Source: Pararhodobacter zhoushanensis
GTDB taxonomy: Bacteria; Pseudomonadota; Alphaproteobacteria; Rhodobacterales; Rhodobacteraceae
Assembly: GCF_025949695.1 (NCBI RefSeq)
Contig: NZ_JAPDFL010000001.1
Coordinates: 1,532,001-1,596,000, forward strand
Direction: 5' to 3'
Length of the DNA: 64,000 nucleotides
Part shown: piece after piece, positions 19,949-28,425 of the stretch
Layout: each line of letters begins with the position of its first letter
How positions within the stretch are numbered: the stretch's first letter is position 1
Notes under the pieces: generated by a model
What the model was told of the DNA's origin: nothing
The model's database searches: none
What the model saw: only the letters and a program-made list of their open reading frames with translations
Program-made: the position numbers and the translations under genes

Positions 19949-21134
19949 GCATCCCGATCCCCAGTTGCATCAGACCCCGGCGCACCGGCGCCAGCGAATA
20001 AAGCGCATGCAGCGCCGCCGCCCGCGCATCGCGCAGCGGCTGCGCGTCGATCATCGACGCCCGGTTCAGCGCATCGACCCCTGCCAGCCGCAGCTTGGCC
20101 TCGGGCCAGCGGCGGCGGTGATAGGCCTGAAGCGGTCCCGATTCGCCCAGCGTTTCCGGTGAGGCCAGCGCGATCAGCGCCCCCAGATCCCCCAGACTCA
20201 TGTTCAGCCCCTGCGCGCCAATCGGCGGCACCACATGCGCGGCTTCCGCCATCAGCGCGACGCGCTGGCCGTTAAACCGCTCGGCAATCTGGGTGATGAT
20301 CGGCCAGACGGTCAGCGGCGTCGCCTGCTCAAGCCAGCCGTAAAGCCCGCAACTGCGCTCGTTCATCGCCTGCTCGAACGCGGCGGGGTCCAACTGGCGC
20401 AGCCGGTCCACCTCGGGCCCCGTTTCCATCCAGACCACCGCCGAGCACGGCTTGCCCTGATGATCGCCCAGCGGCACCAGCGTGAACGGCCCGCCCGAGC
20501 GATGCACCTCGGTCGAGACGTTGTTATGCGGCTCGGGGTGGGTGACGGCGAAGGCCAGCGCCTTTTGCCCGTAGCGCGTGGTCTGCACCGGGATGCCCAG
20601 GGCCTTGCGCACGGGCGAGTGGCGGCCATCGGCGGCAATCACCAAGCGGGCGGACACGCGGCTGTCGTCGGACAGGGTGACCAGTGCCTCGCTCTCGCGG
20701 GTGAACACGCGGCTTGTGGCGGTGCCGGGGCGGAAATCGACATTTTCCAGCGCGTCCAGCCGCGCAACAAATTCGCGCCGCAGCAGCCAGTTGGGCAGGT
20801 TCCAGCCAAACGGTTGGGCCGAGACATCGGCGGCATTGAAGTCATGGGTGATACGGGCGACCGGCTCGGCCCCGCCTGCGTCAACGATGCGCATGACCTG
20901 CAAGGGCATGGCGTGGGGGCGCAGGCGCTCCCACAGGCCTGCGGCTTCAAGCACCGGGATCGAGGGCTGCAAGAACGCCGTGGTGCGCAGATCGGCACCC
21001 GGTGCGGTGCCATCGGTGATCGGCGGCGCGGGATCGACGCAGATCACCGAATAGCGCGCCGACCCGAACGCTGCCGCTGCCGCCAGACCGGCAACGCCGC
21101 CGCCTGAAACCAGCACATCCACCGATTGCCGCAT
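19944..21134 (-). CDS. UbiH/UbiF/VisC family FAD-dependent hydroxylase
   Basis: A 396-residue flavoprotein monooxygenase of the ubiquinone-ring hydroxylase group. Seen: the N-terminal dinucleotide loop VLVSGGGVAGLAAAAAFG (~7-24), the middle motif VIAADGRHSPVRKALG (~167-182), and the C-terminal FAD motif LMAEAAHVVPPIGAQGLNMSLGDLGAL (~295-321), where AEAAH replaces the commoner GDAAH. It probably acts in ubiquinone synthesis, but which ring position it hydroxylates cannot be assigned. Start 21134 was chosen to begin just before the nucleotide fold. Confidence 0.82.
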   Translation of the reverse strand: MRQSVDVLVSGGGVAGLAAAAAFGSARYSVICVDPAPPITDGTAPGADLRTTAFLQPSIPVLEAAGLWERLRPHAMPLQVMRIVDAGGAEPVARITHDFNAADVSAQPFGWNLPNWLLRREFVARLDALENVDFRPGTATSRVFTRESEALVTLSDDSRVSARLVIAADGRHSPVRKALGIPVQTTRYGQKALAFAVTHPEPHNNVSTEVHRSGGPFTLVPLGDHQGKPCSAVVWMETGPEVDRLRQLDPAAFEQAMNERSCGLYGWLEQATPLTVWPIITQIAERFNGQRVALMAEAAHVVPPIGAQGLNMSLGDLGALIALASPETLGESGPLQAYHRRRWPEAKLRLAGVDALNRASMIDAQPLRDARAAALHALYSLAPVRRGLMQLGIGMR

Positions 21135-21213
21135 GACCGTCTCCTTGCTTTGGCGCTTATCTAGCGCAAAGCCGGGGCCGGGGCGAGGCGGCAAGCCGCC
21201 TCAGGCGGCTGCG

Positions 21214-21453
21214 TCAGCCCCGGCTGATCGCCACCAGCACCACGACCATCAGCGGCGAGGCCACGACGGCAGGCAGATAGAGCGCGGGCAGGCCGAAGAA
21301 AAAGATCGCCAGACCCCAGATCGAGACCAGCGCCAGAATCAGGTAGAGCGGATAATCGGCGTCACCCTCGGCCAGTTCGCGCGCAATCGCCCCGAGCAGC
21401 GGCACGCGGTAAACGGCGGGGGCAGGGGTGTAGCTGAGGTCAGCACTGGCCAT
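21214..21453 (-). CDS. Small two-helix membrane protein, unknown
   Basis: A 79-residue protein starting MASADLSYTPAPAVYRVPLLGAIARELAEGDADYP, then two closely spaced hydrophobic helices (~36-54 and ~58-76). I do not recognise a family. It lies between the ubiH-like and HAD genes on the same strand. A longer reading adds 29 unsupported residues. Codon use looks like that of its neighbours, so it is probably real. Confidence 0.6.
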   Translation of the reverse strand: MASADLSYTPAPAVYRVPLLGAIARELAEGDADYPLYLILALVSIWGLAIFFFGLPALYLPAVVASPLMVVVLVAISRG

Positions 21454-21558
21454 GGGAAACTCCGGGTTAAAGCTATCCCGGAGATATGGCTTTCGCCCCT
21501 GCGCCTGAACATCCGGCGAGATGCCGCACTGCGGCAACACGCCACCTGCGCGCCAGTG

Positions 21559-22200
21559 TCACAGGGCGTTCAGGAACGCGGTCAGATTGTCGGTATGGTG
21601 GTGGACGTGGTCGTGCGTTTCCAGCTCAGGCGTGACAAGCACCGTGCGCATGCCCAACTGATGCGGGACACGCAGGTTGCGCTGGTCGTCCTCGAACATC
21701 GCGGCGCGGGCCGGGGTCAGCCCGTCGATGCCGAAGATCTGCTCAAACGCCTGTGGCTGCGGTTTGGGGTGATAATCGGCGTTTTCGACGCCGTAAACCG
21801 CATCGAACAGCCCGTCGAGCCCGCGCGCCTCGAGCACCCGGCGGGCATAGGGGGCCGAGCCATTGGTATAGACGATCCGCCGTCCGCCCAGCCGCTCAAT
21901 CGCCGCGCGTAGCGCGGGATCGGGGGCGAGCACGGTAAAGTCGATGTCGTGCACCTCGACCAGATAAGGCACAGGGTCCAGCGCATGATGCGCCATCAGC
22001 CCGGCCAGCGTGGTGCCATAGGTCTGCCAGTAGTCGTGCCGCAGCCGGTCCGATTCGGCCCGGTCCGCGCCGGTCACGCGCATCACCACTTCGGTCATCT
22101 TGACGTCGATCTGATCGAACAGACGGACGCTGGGATGATAGAGGGTGTTATCAAGGTCGAAGACCCAAGTCTCGACGTGGTGGAAATCGCTGTCTGCCAT
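21559..22200 (-). CDS. HAD hydrolase, pyrimidine 5'-nucleotidase type
   Basis: A 213-residue HAD-superfamily phosphatase. Motif I is FDLDNTLYHP (~14-23, nucleophile in the first Asp), motif II IVYTNGS (~110-116), the lysine motif lies near HPKPQPQAFEQI (~144-155) and motif III is MFEDDQRNL (~168-176). This resembles the SDT1/PhoB-type pyrimidine nucleotidases common in alphaproteobacteria. The start at 22200 places motif I near the N-terminus as usual. It is divergent from the GntR regulator, 110 bases apart. Confidence 0.82.
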   Translation of the reverse strand: MADSDFHHVETWVFDLDNTLYHPSVRLFDQIDVKMTEVVMRVTGADRAESDRLRHDYWQTYGTTLAGLMAHHALDPVPYLVEVHDIDFTVLAPDPALRAAIERLGGRRIVYTNGSAPYARRVLEARGLDGLFDAVYGVENADYHPKPQPQAFEQIFGIDGLTPARAAMFEDDQRNLRVPHQLGMRTVLVTPELETHDHVHHHTDNLTAFLNAL

Positions 22201-22310
22201 GCGCACAGGGCTAGCCCGACCCGCCGCGCGACACAAGGTTGCAGCGGCCAGAACAGGCCTTTTCATGCGGCGCCTGCGCCCCTAGTCTGCAGCGCTTCGG
22301 AGGACTGCCC

Positions 22311-22964
22311 ATGAATGACCAGCGCCAACCCCTGCTCGATGCTTATTCGCTGATCCTCGCGGCGATTGACGACGGCGTCTACAAACCCGGCGACCGGCTG
22401 GTGGAATCCGAGCTGGCCGAGCGTTTCGGCGTCTCGCGCACCCCGATCCGCGAGGCGTTGCAGCGGCTGGAAACGCAATCGCTGCTGACCCGCGACGGGC
22501 GCTCGCTGATCGTGGCCTCGCTTGATCACAACCAGTTGGCCGAACTCTACGTCGTGCGCGCCCAGCTTGAGGGGCTGGCAGCGCGGCTGGCGGCCAAGCA
22601 TGCCTCGGTCGAAGAGGTGCGCGTGATGCGCGACATGGTCACGGAAGACCGCCGTTTGATGAATGATCCCAAGGCGTTGAGCCGGGCGAACAAGCGGTTC
22701 CACAAGCAGATCCATCTGGCCAGTCACAACCGCTTTCTGGTGCAACAGCTTGATCTGGTCCACCGCTCGATGGCGCTGCTGGCGACGACTTCGCTGGAAG
22801 CCGAGGGGCGCGGCCGCGCGGCGCTGGACGAGCACGACGCGATGGTCGAGGCGATCGCGCGCGGGGACGGGGACGCCGCCGACAAGGCGCTGCGCGAGCA
22901 TATCAGCCGGGCGTTCGAGACCCGGCTCAAGCTGGAATCCGGCGACCGGCGGCGACAACGCTAA
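22311..22964 (+). CDS. GntR family transcriptional regulator, FCD type
   Basis: A 217-residue regulator with the GntR winged helix (PGDRLVESELAERFGVSRTPIREALQRLETQSLL, ~25-60) and an all-helical FCD ligand domain (~75-205) with the metal-binding pattern of the family (RFHKQIHLASHN; EHDAMVEAIARGD). FCD regulators usually sense organic or sugar acids; the target is not evident. Start at 22311 follows GGAGGA. Its stop overlaps the end of the convergent glycosyltransferase gene. Confidence 0.88.
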   Translation: MNDQRQPLLDAYSLILAAIDDGVYKPGDRLVESELAERFGVSRTPIREALQRLETQSLLTRDGRSLIVASLDHNQLAELYVVRAQLEGLAARLAAKHASVEEVRVMRDMVTEDRRLMNDPKALSRANKRFHKQIHLASHNRFLVQQLDLVHRSMALLATTSLEAEGRGRAALDEHDAMVEAIARGDGDAADKALREHISRAFETRLKLESGDRRRQR

Positions 22965-24912
22965 CCCTGTTCCGCGACCGAGGCATGCGCGGTACCGTCA
23001 TGCAGGCCATGCGTGGTCTTGTCCCAGTAGAACGGGCTGGTCAGCATTTCCCAGATGCCTTTCCACGCGGCGATCACAGCCAGGGGGAAATAGAAATGCA
23101 GGCTGATCGCCCAGATCCTCAGCGCGCGGTGGCGTTTGTGTTGCAGCGCGGTGAGGCTGATCGCCAGCGAGGATACCTCCGAGATCAGGAACACCGCCGA
23201 CACACCGATCAGCGCCCAGCCGGGCAGGGCGGCAGCGGCGGGGTGGCCAAGGCCGAAGAGCATCAGCCAGAAGCTCCACAGGATCGGGGCCAGCAGGAAC
23301 TGCACCAGCGTGCCCAGAAACAGCAACTGCACCCCGGCAAAGCGCCACGCGCCCAGTTGACGCCACAACAGCACCGGGTCGCGCATGTGCACGGCGTAGG
23401 TCATCGCGTAGCCTTTCAGCCAGCGCGAGCGTTGCTTGATCCACGGCCAGATCCGGCAGTTCGCCTCTTCCATGGTCACGGTGGACAGCAGCGCGGTGCG
23501 ATAGCCGTGGCGCGCCAGGCGCAGGCCCAGATCGGCATCCTCGGTCACGTTATGCGCGTCCCAGCCGCCCAGTTCCTCGAGCACGTCGCGGCGGAAAAAC
23601 AGCGTTGTGCCGCCCAGCGGCACCACCAGCCCCAGCCGTGCCAGACCGGGTAGAATCAGGCGGAACCAGACGGCGTATTCGATGGTGAAACAGCGGCTGA
23701 GCCAATTGGTGTGCGGGTTCACATAGTCCAGCACCCCTTGCACGCAGGCCAGATCGGGCCCGGACCGGGCGAAACACTCAACGACGCGGTGGATCTGGTC
23801 GGGCGCCGGTGCATCCTCGGCGTCATAGACACCGATGATCTGCCCGCGCGCGAAGTTCAGCGCGTAGTTCAGCGCGCGCGGCTTGGTGCGCAGGGGCAGA
23901 TCGGGCACCGGGATAACGCGCATCCATGTCGGCAACCCGCTGGAGGCCAGCGCGGAACGGGTCAGGTGGTCATCCTCTTCGACGATCACAAGCACGTCGA
24001 GCAGCTCACGCGGATAGGACAGCGCGCCCAGCCGCTTGATCAGGCGCGGCGCGATATCGGGTTCGCGGTAGAGTGGCACCAGCACCGACACACAGGGTTT
24101 GCGCAGCAGATCCGTCGCTACGGTTGCGTCGGGGGGGCCTGGCTGGCGCGCAGTTGTGCGACGGTCGCGGCAACTTTCATCGCGTTGCCGAGCGTCAGAA
24201 AGCCCAGCACCAGGCCGAAAAGGGCCAGAAAGCTGGCGACAGGGGCAACCAGAGTCAGCGCGACGAACGAGGCGAGCGCCGTTGCAACCCAGTGGCTGAA
24301 GCGCCGCCCGTCCCAGAGCCGACAGCTTTCTTGCGCGGCCACGCAGGTTTCAGCCATCAGCCGCAGACTGCCACTGCGCGAGTCGATCAGGGCTTGTTGC
24401 AGGTCGGTTTCGGTGACGACACCCATCACCACGGGGCCGAGCGCTGCCTCCAGCTCTGCCCGGTGGGCAAAGAACTGATCCGGTTCGGCACAGGCCACAA
24501 GGGTGACGGACCCGGCGCGTGACCACGGCAGGCAGCCGATGCGCAGGCATCGGCGCGGCCCGACACGGTCGATCAGGCGCGGATCGGGCCGCGTTTGCGT
24601 TGTGTCGATGACGCCGGTGCCGAATTGCTCGGCCAGTGCTGCCATCACGGCTGTTTCGCTGGCCAGCCCGTGAGCGCGCAGGATATCGCCAAGAGGCAAG
24701 TGCTGGCGGGTCTGAATTTCGAGCGCGCGCAACAGGTCGCACGACCGTATCTCCCCACGCCGGAGCAGAATCGCACCCAAAGGCGGGCGCTGGCACGTCG
24801 GGGCAGCACGGGGCACAACAAGGGCCGGGTACACAACCCCGGACCCGTCGTTCAAGAGATCCCCCTCGACCGTAGGCCTTGCCTCAGAATGCTGGCGTGC
24901 GAGGTGTGGCAT
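22961..24912 (-). CDS. GspE N-terminal domain / family 2 glycosyltransferase fusion, frameshifted
   Basis: As written there are two frames. The first (24912-24118) encodes an MshEN/GspE N-terminal domain (LGAILLRRGEIRSCDLLRALEIQTRQHLPLGDIL ... VTETDLQQALID) and a membrane hairpin. The second (from 24091) encodes a GT2 enzyme: VLVPLYREP, the metal-binding YDAEDAP, TEDADLGLRL and KQRSRWLKGY, then membrane segments. This domain pairing is common in Rhodobacterales and in NfrB-like proteins. Adding one base to the run of seven G at 24131-24137 fuses the two as QAPP-DATVATDLLRKPCVSVLVPL. It probably makes or exports a surface polysaccharide at the inner membrane. Preceded by a CtrA-type site. Confidence 0.75.
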
Positions 24913-24953
24913 CTTGACCTCCGACCGGACCCCATCACTGATGCCCGGTGGAA

Positions 24954-24969
24954 GTTAAGAGAGCGTTAA
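24954..24969 (-). promoter_or_regulatory. CtrA-type binding site upstream of the glycosyltransferase gene
   Basis: On the minus strand TTAACGCTCTCTTAAC matches the full CtrA consensus TTAA-N7-TTAAC with no mismatch. It sits 42 bases upstream of the glycosyltransferase ATG and overlaps the carA stop codon. CtrA control of surface polysaccharide and motility genes is known in this order. Binding here is inferred. Confidence 0.55.
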
Positions 24970-26156
24970 TAATCGTTTACGCAGGCACTTTGCGCAGGCA
25001 CTTTGCGCGCGGCCATCGCGTCAGCAAAACGCTCGAACAGGTAGTAGCTGTCCTGCGGGCCGGGGCTGGCCTCGGGGTGGTATTGCACCGAGAAGACCGG
25101 GCGGTCGGCCAGACGGATGCCGCAGTTCGAGCCGTCGAACAGCGAGACATGCGTTTCCACCACGCCAGCGGGCAGGGTTTGGCTGTCGACGGTAAAGCCA
25201 TGGTTCATCGAGGTAATCTCGACCTTGCCGGTGTCGTGGTTCTTGACCGGATGGTTCGCGCCGTGGTGGCCGTGGTTCATCTTGATCGTGCGCGCGCCCA
25301 GCGCCAGCGCCAGCATCTGGTGACCCAGACAGATGCCGAAGACCGGCAGATCGGCGTCCAGCACCTGTTTGATCATCGGCACGGCGTAATCGCCCGTCGC
25401 CGCCGGGTCGCCGGGGCCGTTGGACAGGAAAACCCCGTCCGGATTGAGCGCGAGCACCTCTTCCGCCGTGGCGGTCGCGGGCAGGACGGTGACGTCGCAA
25501 CCGGCCGACGCCAGACAGCGCAGGATGTTGCGCTTGGCACCGAAGTCGATGGCGACAACCTTGTGCACCGGCGCGGTCTGCGGCTGGTAGCCCTGCGGCC
25601 ATGCCCAGCGCATCTCGTTCCAGTGATAGCTCTGGGCGCAGGTCACATCCTTGGCCAGATCGAGGCCGACAAGCCCCTTCCAGCCACGGGCCTTTGCCAG
25701 CAGGCTGTCCAGATCGAAGTTGCCGTCGGGATCATGCGCCAGTGCGACATGCGGCGCGCCTTGCTGGCGAATCGCCCGCGTCAGGCGGCGGGTGTCGAGC
25801 CCGCCGATGCCGATGCGGCCCTGCCGGGTCATCCAGGCGGTCAGCTCGCCGGTGGCGCGCCAGTTCGACGGTTCGGTCGGGTCCCATTTCACCACCATGC
25901 CGGCGGCGACGGCCTGTTGGGCCTCTTCATCCTCATCCGTCACACCGGTATTGCCGATATGCGGGAAGGTGAAAGTCACGATCTGCCCGGCGTAAGACGG
26001 GTCGGTCATGATTTCCTGGTAGCCGGTCATCGCGGTGTTGAAGCACAACTCGGCTACCGTCTCGCCGGTCGCGCCGAAGCCGAAACCGTAAAAGATGGTG
26101 CCGTCGGCGAGAACGAGGCAAGCGGTCGGGCGCGGCGACTCTTGGGCTGCGGGCAT
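24966..26156 (-). CDS. carA: Carbamoyl-phosphate synthase small subunit
   Basis: CarA hydrolyses glutamine and feeds ammonia to CarB for carbamoyl phosphate, used in arginine and pyrimidine synthesis. The 396-residue protein has the CarA N-terminal domain (FNTAMTGYQEIMTDPSYAGQIV, ~39-60) and a class I amidotransferase domain with Cys276 (FGICLGHQ), His360 and Glu362 (QYHPEASPGP), all intact. The last eight residues, QSACVNDY, arise from a 13-bp tandem duplication that shifts the frame past an earlier stop. carB is not adjacent. Confidence 0.95.
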   Translation of the reverse strand: MPAAQESPRPTACLVLADGTIFYGFGFGATGETVAELCFNTAMTGYQEIMTDPSYAGQIVTFTFPHIGNTGVTDEDEEAQQAVAAGMVVKWDPTEPSNWRATGELTAWMTRQGRIGIGGLDTRRLTRAIRQQGAPHVALAHDPDGNFDLDSLLAKARGWKGLVGLDLAKDVTCAQSYHWNEMRWAWPQGYQPQTAPVHKVVAIDFGAKRNILRCLASAGCDVTVLPATATAEEVLALNPDGVFLSNGPGDPAATGDYAVPMIKQVLDADLPVFGICLGHQMLALALGARTIKMNHGHHGANHPVKNHDTGKVEITSMNHGFTVDSQTLPAGVVETHVSLFDGSNCGIRLADRPVFSVQYHPEASPGPQDSYYLFERFADAMAARKVPAQSACVNDY

Positions 26157-26239
26157 CGGACGGCTCCTGATCTGATATCGCGCTGTCTCTACGGGGTCAG
26201 CGGGGGGAATCAAGGGCGCGCGCGCAAGGGCGGGCCTCG

Positions 26240-26290
26240 GGGGGCATCGAGCCCCCTCTCGGCCCGGCGGGTTGCCACCCGCAGGCGCGC
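26240..26290 (-). terminator. Paired hairpins after the GNAT gene, one with ATCGA loop
   Basis: Two stems lie just beyond the GNAT stop (leftward): GCGGGT-TGCC-ACCCGC (about 26267-26282) and GGGGGC-ATCGA-GCCCCC (26240-26256). The second belongs to the ATCGA-loop hairpin family. They probably end the acetyltransferase transcript before the carA leader. Confidence 0.5.
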
Positions 26291-26301
26291 GGATCATGCG
26301 C

Positions 26302-26739
26302 TCAGAGCGGCATCTCGTAGGTCTTCCACTGCGCAGCCTTCGCCAGCTTGTCGTAAAGCCCACGGGCGCGGGCATTGTCCTCGGCGGTGATCCAGCTGAG
26401 CGCGGTCCAGCCGCGCGCGCGGCCCTCGGCGGCGATGGCCTCGATCAGCGCGCGGGCCGCACCTGAACCGCGCGCGGCGGGATCGACGAACAGATCGTCA
26501 AGGTAGCCGCCAGTCGAGGCGTCGAGTGGCAGCGCGTAGGGCCGGAAATGGGCGAGGCCGACGAGGCCGCTGTCGCCTTCGGCCACAAAGCACTCGACCT
26601 CATGCGCGGGGTCATGAAGCCAGCCCCAGACGCGCGCGCGCATCTCGGCGCTCTGCTGAACGTGGTAAAACGCGGCATAGGCGGCGTAGAGGCGCTCCCA
26701 GTCGGCGCGGTCACGGCGGTGCGGTCGGCGGATGAGCAT
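26302..26739 (-). CDS. GNAT family N-acetyltransferase
   Basis: A 145-residue acetyltransferase with the acetyl-CoA-binding motif A region DDLFVDPAARGSGAARALIEAIAAEGRARG (~81-110) and a C-terminal WITAEDNARARGLYDKLAKAAQW (~116-138), as in GNAT proteins. The substrate is unknown. The start at 26739 gives MLIRRPHRRDRADWERLYAAYAAFY, typical for the family. It is divergent from suhB. Confidence 0.85.
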   Translation of the reverse strand: MLIRRPHRRDRADWERLYAAYAAFYHVQQSAEMRARVWGWLHDPAHEVECFVAEGDSGLVGLAHFRPYALPLDASTGGYLDDLFVDPAARGSGAARALIEAIAAEGRARGWTALSWITAEDNARARGLYDKLAKAAQWKTYEMPL

Positions 26740-26871
26740 GGGGAACCTCCTGTTTCGCGCACAGCCTAGACGCCGCTCGACGGGGCTGAAAGGGGAGAAT
26801 CCGCAGGTTCCCCTTTCCATTGGCGCGCCTTTCCCGTAAGGCCCAACGCTGTTCAGGACGGAGCCAGCGAA

Positions 26872-27663
26872 ATGCAGGGAAGTGCCAATCTCAACCTCAT
26901 GATCAAGGCCGCGCGTAAAGCGGGGCGTTCCTTGGTCAAGGATTTCCGCGAGGTGGAAAACCTGCAGGTCTCGTCCAAGGGGCCTGGGGATTTTGTGTCG
27001 AAAGCCGACCGCGAGGCTGAGCGGATCATCAAGGAAGAATTGATGGACGGCCGGCCGAACTATGGCTGGCTGGGCGAAGAAACCGGCGAGGACGAGGGCA
27101 CCGACCCGACCCGCCGCTGGATCGTCGACCCGCTGGACGGGACGACCAACTTTCTGCACGGGCTGCCGCACTGGGCGATTTCCATCGCGCTGGAGCACAA
27201 GGGCGAGATCGTTGCCGGTCTGGTGTTCGATGCGGCCAAGGACGAGATGTTCTACACCGAGAAGGGTCTCGGTGCCTATATGAACGACACGCGCCTGCGG
27301 GTGTCGGGGCGCCGGTCGATGATCGAGTGCATCTTTGCGACGGGCGTGCCCTTCGGTGGCCGCCCGGCACTGCCCGCAACGTTGCAGGATCTGGCGCGGC
27401 TGATGCCGGTCTGCGCCGGTGTGCGCCGCTGGGGCGCTGCGGCGCTGGACCTCGCCTATGTTGCTGCCGGTCGTTACGACGGGTTCTGGGAACGCGGTCT
27501 GAAACCTTGGGACATCGCCGCCGGTTCGCTTCTGGTGCGCGAAGCGGGCGGGTTCATCGGGCCGATCCGCGACGGGCAGGATCCGATCGAGTCGGGCAAC
27601 ATGATCGCCGCCAACAGCGTGATCTTCGACAGTTTCTCTAAAATTATCCGTACCCGCGACTGA
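26872..27663 (+). CDS. suhB: Inositol monophosphatase family protein (SuhB-like)
   Basis: A 263-residue Mg-dependent phosphatase. Motifs: SKADREAERIIKEEL (~43-57), GEETGE (~68-73), the metal site WIVDPLDGTTNFLHGLPHWAISIA (~83-106) and late WERGLKPWDIAAGSLLVREAGG (~204-225). In bacteria such proteins act as inositol-1-monophosphatases and, in the SuhB branch, as ribosome and antitermination factors. It starts at an ATG after CGGAGC and ends next to a repeat module facing the Lrp gene. Confidence 0.88.
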   Translation: MQGSANLNLMIKAARKAGRSLVKDFREVENLQVSSKGPGDFVSKADREAERIIKEELMDGRPNYGWLGEETGEDEGTDPTRRWIVDPLDGTTNFLHGLPHWAISIALEHKGEIVAGLVFDAAKDEMFYTEKGLGAYMNDTRLRVSGRRSMIECIFATGVPFGGRPALPATLQDLARLMPVCAGVRRWGAAALDLAYVAAGRYDGFWERGLKPWDIAAGSLLVREAGGFIGPIRDGQDPIESGNMIAANSVIFDSFSKIIRTRD

Positions 27664-27675
27664 CCGCCGTCGCAA

Positions 27676-27838
27676 AGGGGGCTTTCCGCCCCCCTCTTCG
27701 CTTGCAGCGAATTCACCCCCGAGGATATTTGAAGACAGAAAATAGGGGCGGTTAACCAAACCTTAACCCGCATTTTCTGTCTCCAAATATCCTCAGGGGT
27801 GAGGCCCGGAACGGGCCGAGGGGGCGAGCCCCCCTGAC
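27676..27838. repeat. Gene-end palindromic module, full copy 2 (subfamily B)
   Basis: This lies between convergent suhB and putR, in reverse orientation to copy 1. Arms AGACAGAAAAT (27733-27743) and ATTTTCTGTCT (27772-27782) flank TTAA (27752-27755) and TTAA (27763-27766), seven bases apart. Outer arms GAGGATATTT / AAATATCCTC extend the dyad to nearly 80 bp. The side hairpins TTCGCT-TGC-AGCGAA and GGGGGC...GCCCCCC are also present. The arm sequence differs from subfamily A but pairs equally well, so the structure is kept while sequence changes. Confidence 0.8.
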
Positions 27839-27851
27839 CCCGGCAGCCGCC

Positions 27852-28310
27852 TCAGCGACCGCCCTCCTTCACCGATTCCATCGCCACATGCGTCGAGGTC
27901 GAAGCGACATGCGGCAGGCTCGAGATCCGCTCGGCCAGGCTTTGCCGATAGTCCAGTATATCGGCGCTGCGCACTTTGAGCAGGTAGTCGAAAGCCCCGG
28001 CAATCATGTGGCATTCTTCGACTTCGGGCAGAGAGCGCACCGCCGTGTTGAACGCCTTGAGTGCCGCTTCCCGGGTGTCGGACAGCCGCACCTCGACAAA
28101 GGTGATATGCGCCATGCCCAGCCGCAGATGGTTCACCCGTGCCTGATAGCCGGTGATGAACCCCTCACGCTCCAGCCGCCGAAGCCGCGCCTGCGTCGGT
28201 GATTTCGACAGGCTGATTCGGCTGGCCAGTTCGGTGACGCTGAGCCGTCCGTCCTGTTGCAGGACGCGCAGGATGGCCTGATCGAAGCTGTCGAGATCGT
28301 CGCGGGTCAT
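27852..28310 (-). CDS. putR: Lrp/AsnC family regulator, probable PutR
   Basis: A 152-residue Lrp-type regulator: DSFDQAILRVLQQDGRLSVTELASRISLSKSPTQARLRRLEREGFITGY is the helix-turn-helix, and the rest is the AsnC ligand-binding domain (residues ~70-145, including GAFDYLLKVR). It is divergent from putA with 115 bases between starts. Because this PutA has no DNA-binding domain of its own, control by the neighbouring Lrp-type activator, as in other alphaproteobacteria, is likely. The naming as PutR rests on this context. Confidence 0.85.
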   Translation of the reverse strand: MTRDDLDSFDQAILRVLQQDGRLSVTELASRISLSKSPTQARLRRLEREGFITGYQARVNHLRLGMAHITFVEVRLSDTREAALKAFNTAVRSLPEVEECHMIAGAFDYLLKVRSADILDYRQSLAERISSLPHVASTSTHVAMESVKEGGR

Positions 28311-28425
28311 TTGCCTGCCTGTGAGACCAAATGCAGCCAATTTGCCTGCCGATGCAGCGTAATCGGGAAAAACGCAGGCGGCAATCGGCGTATTCTGGGG
28401 ATTATCGAAAATTCCGGGTGCTGCC

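Noticed and set aside
24948..26390. 480-residue open frame antisense to carA
   Set aside because: Shadow of carA with no recognisable motif; carA has all catalytic residues.
26302..27759. 485-residue minus-strand frame spanning the suhB region and the GNAT gene
   Set aside because: Only the last 145 residues resemble a protein family; the rest is antisense to suhB.
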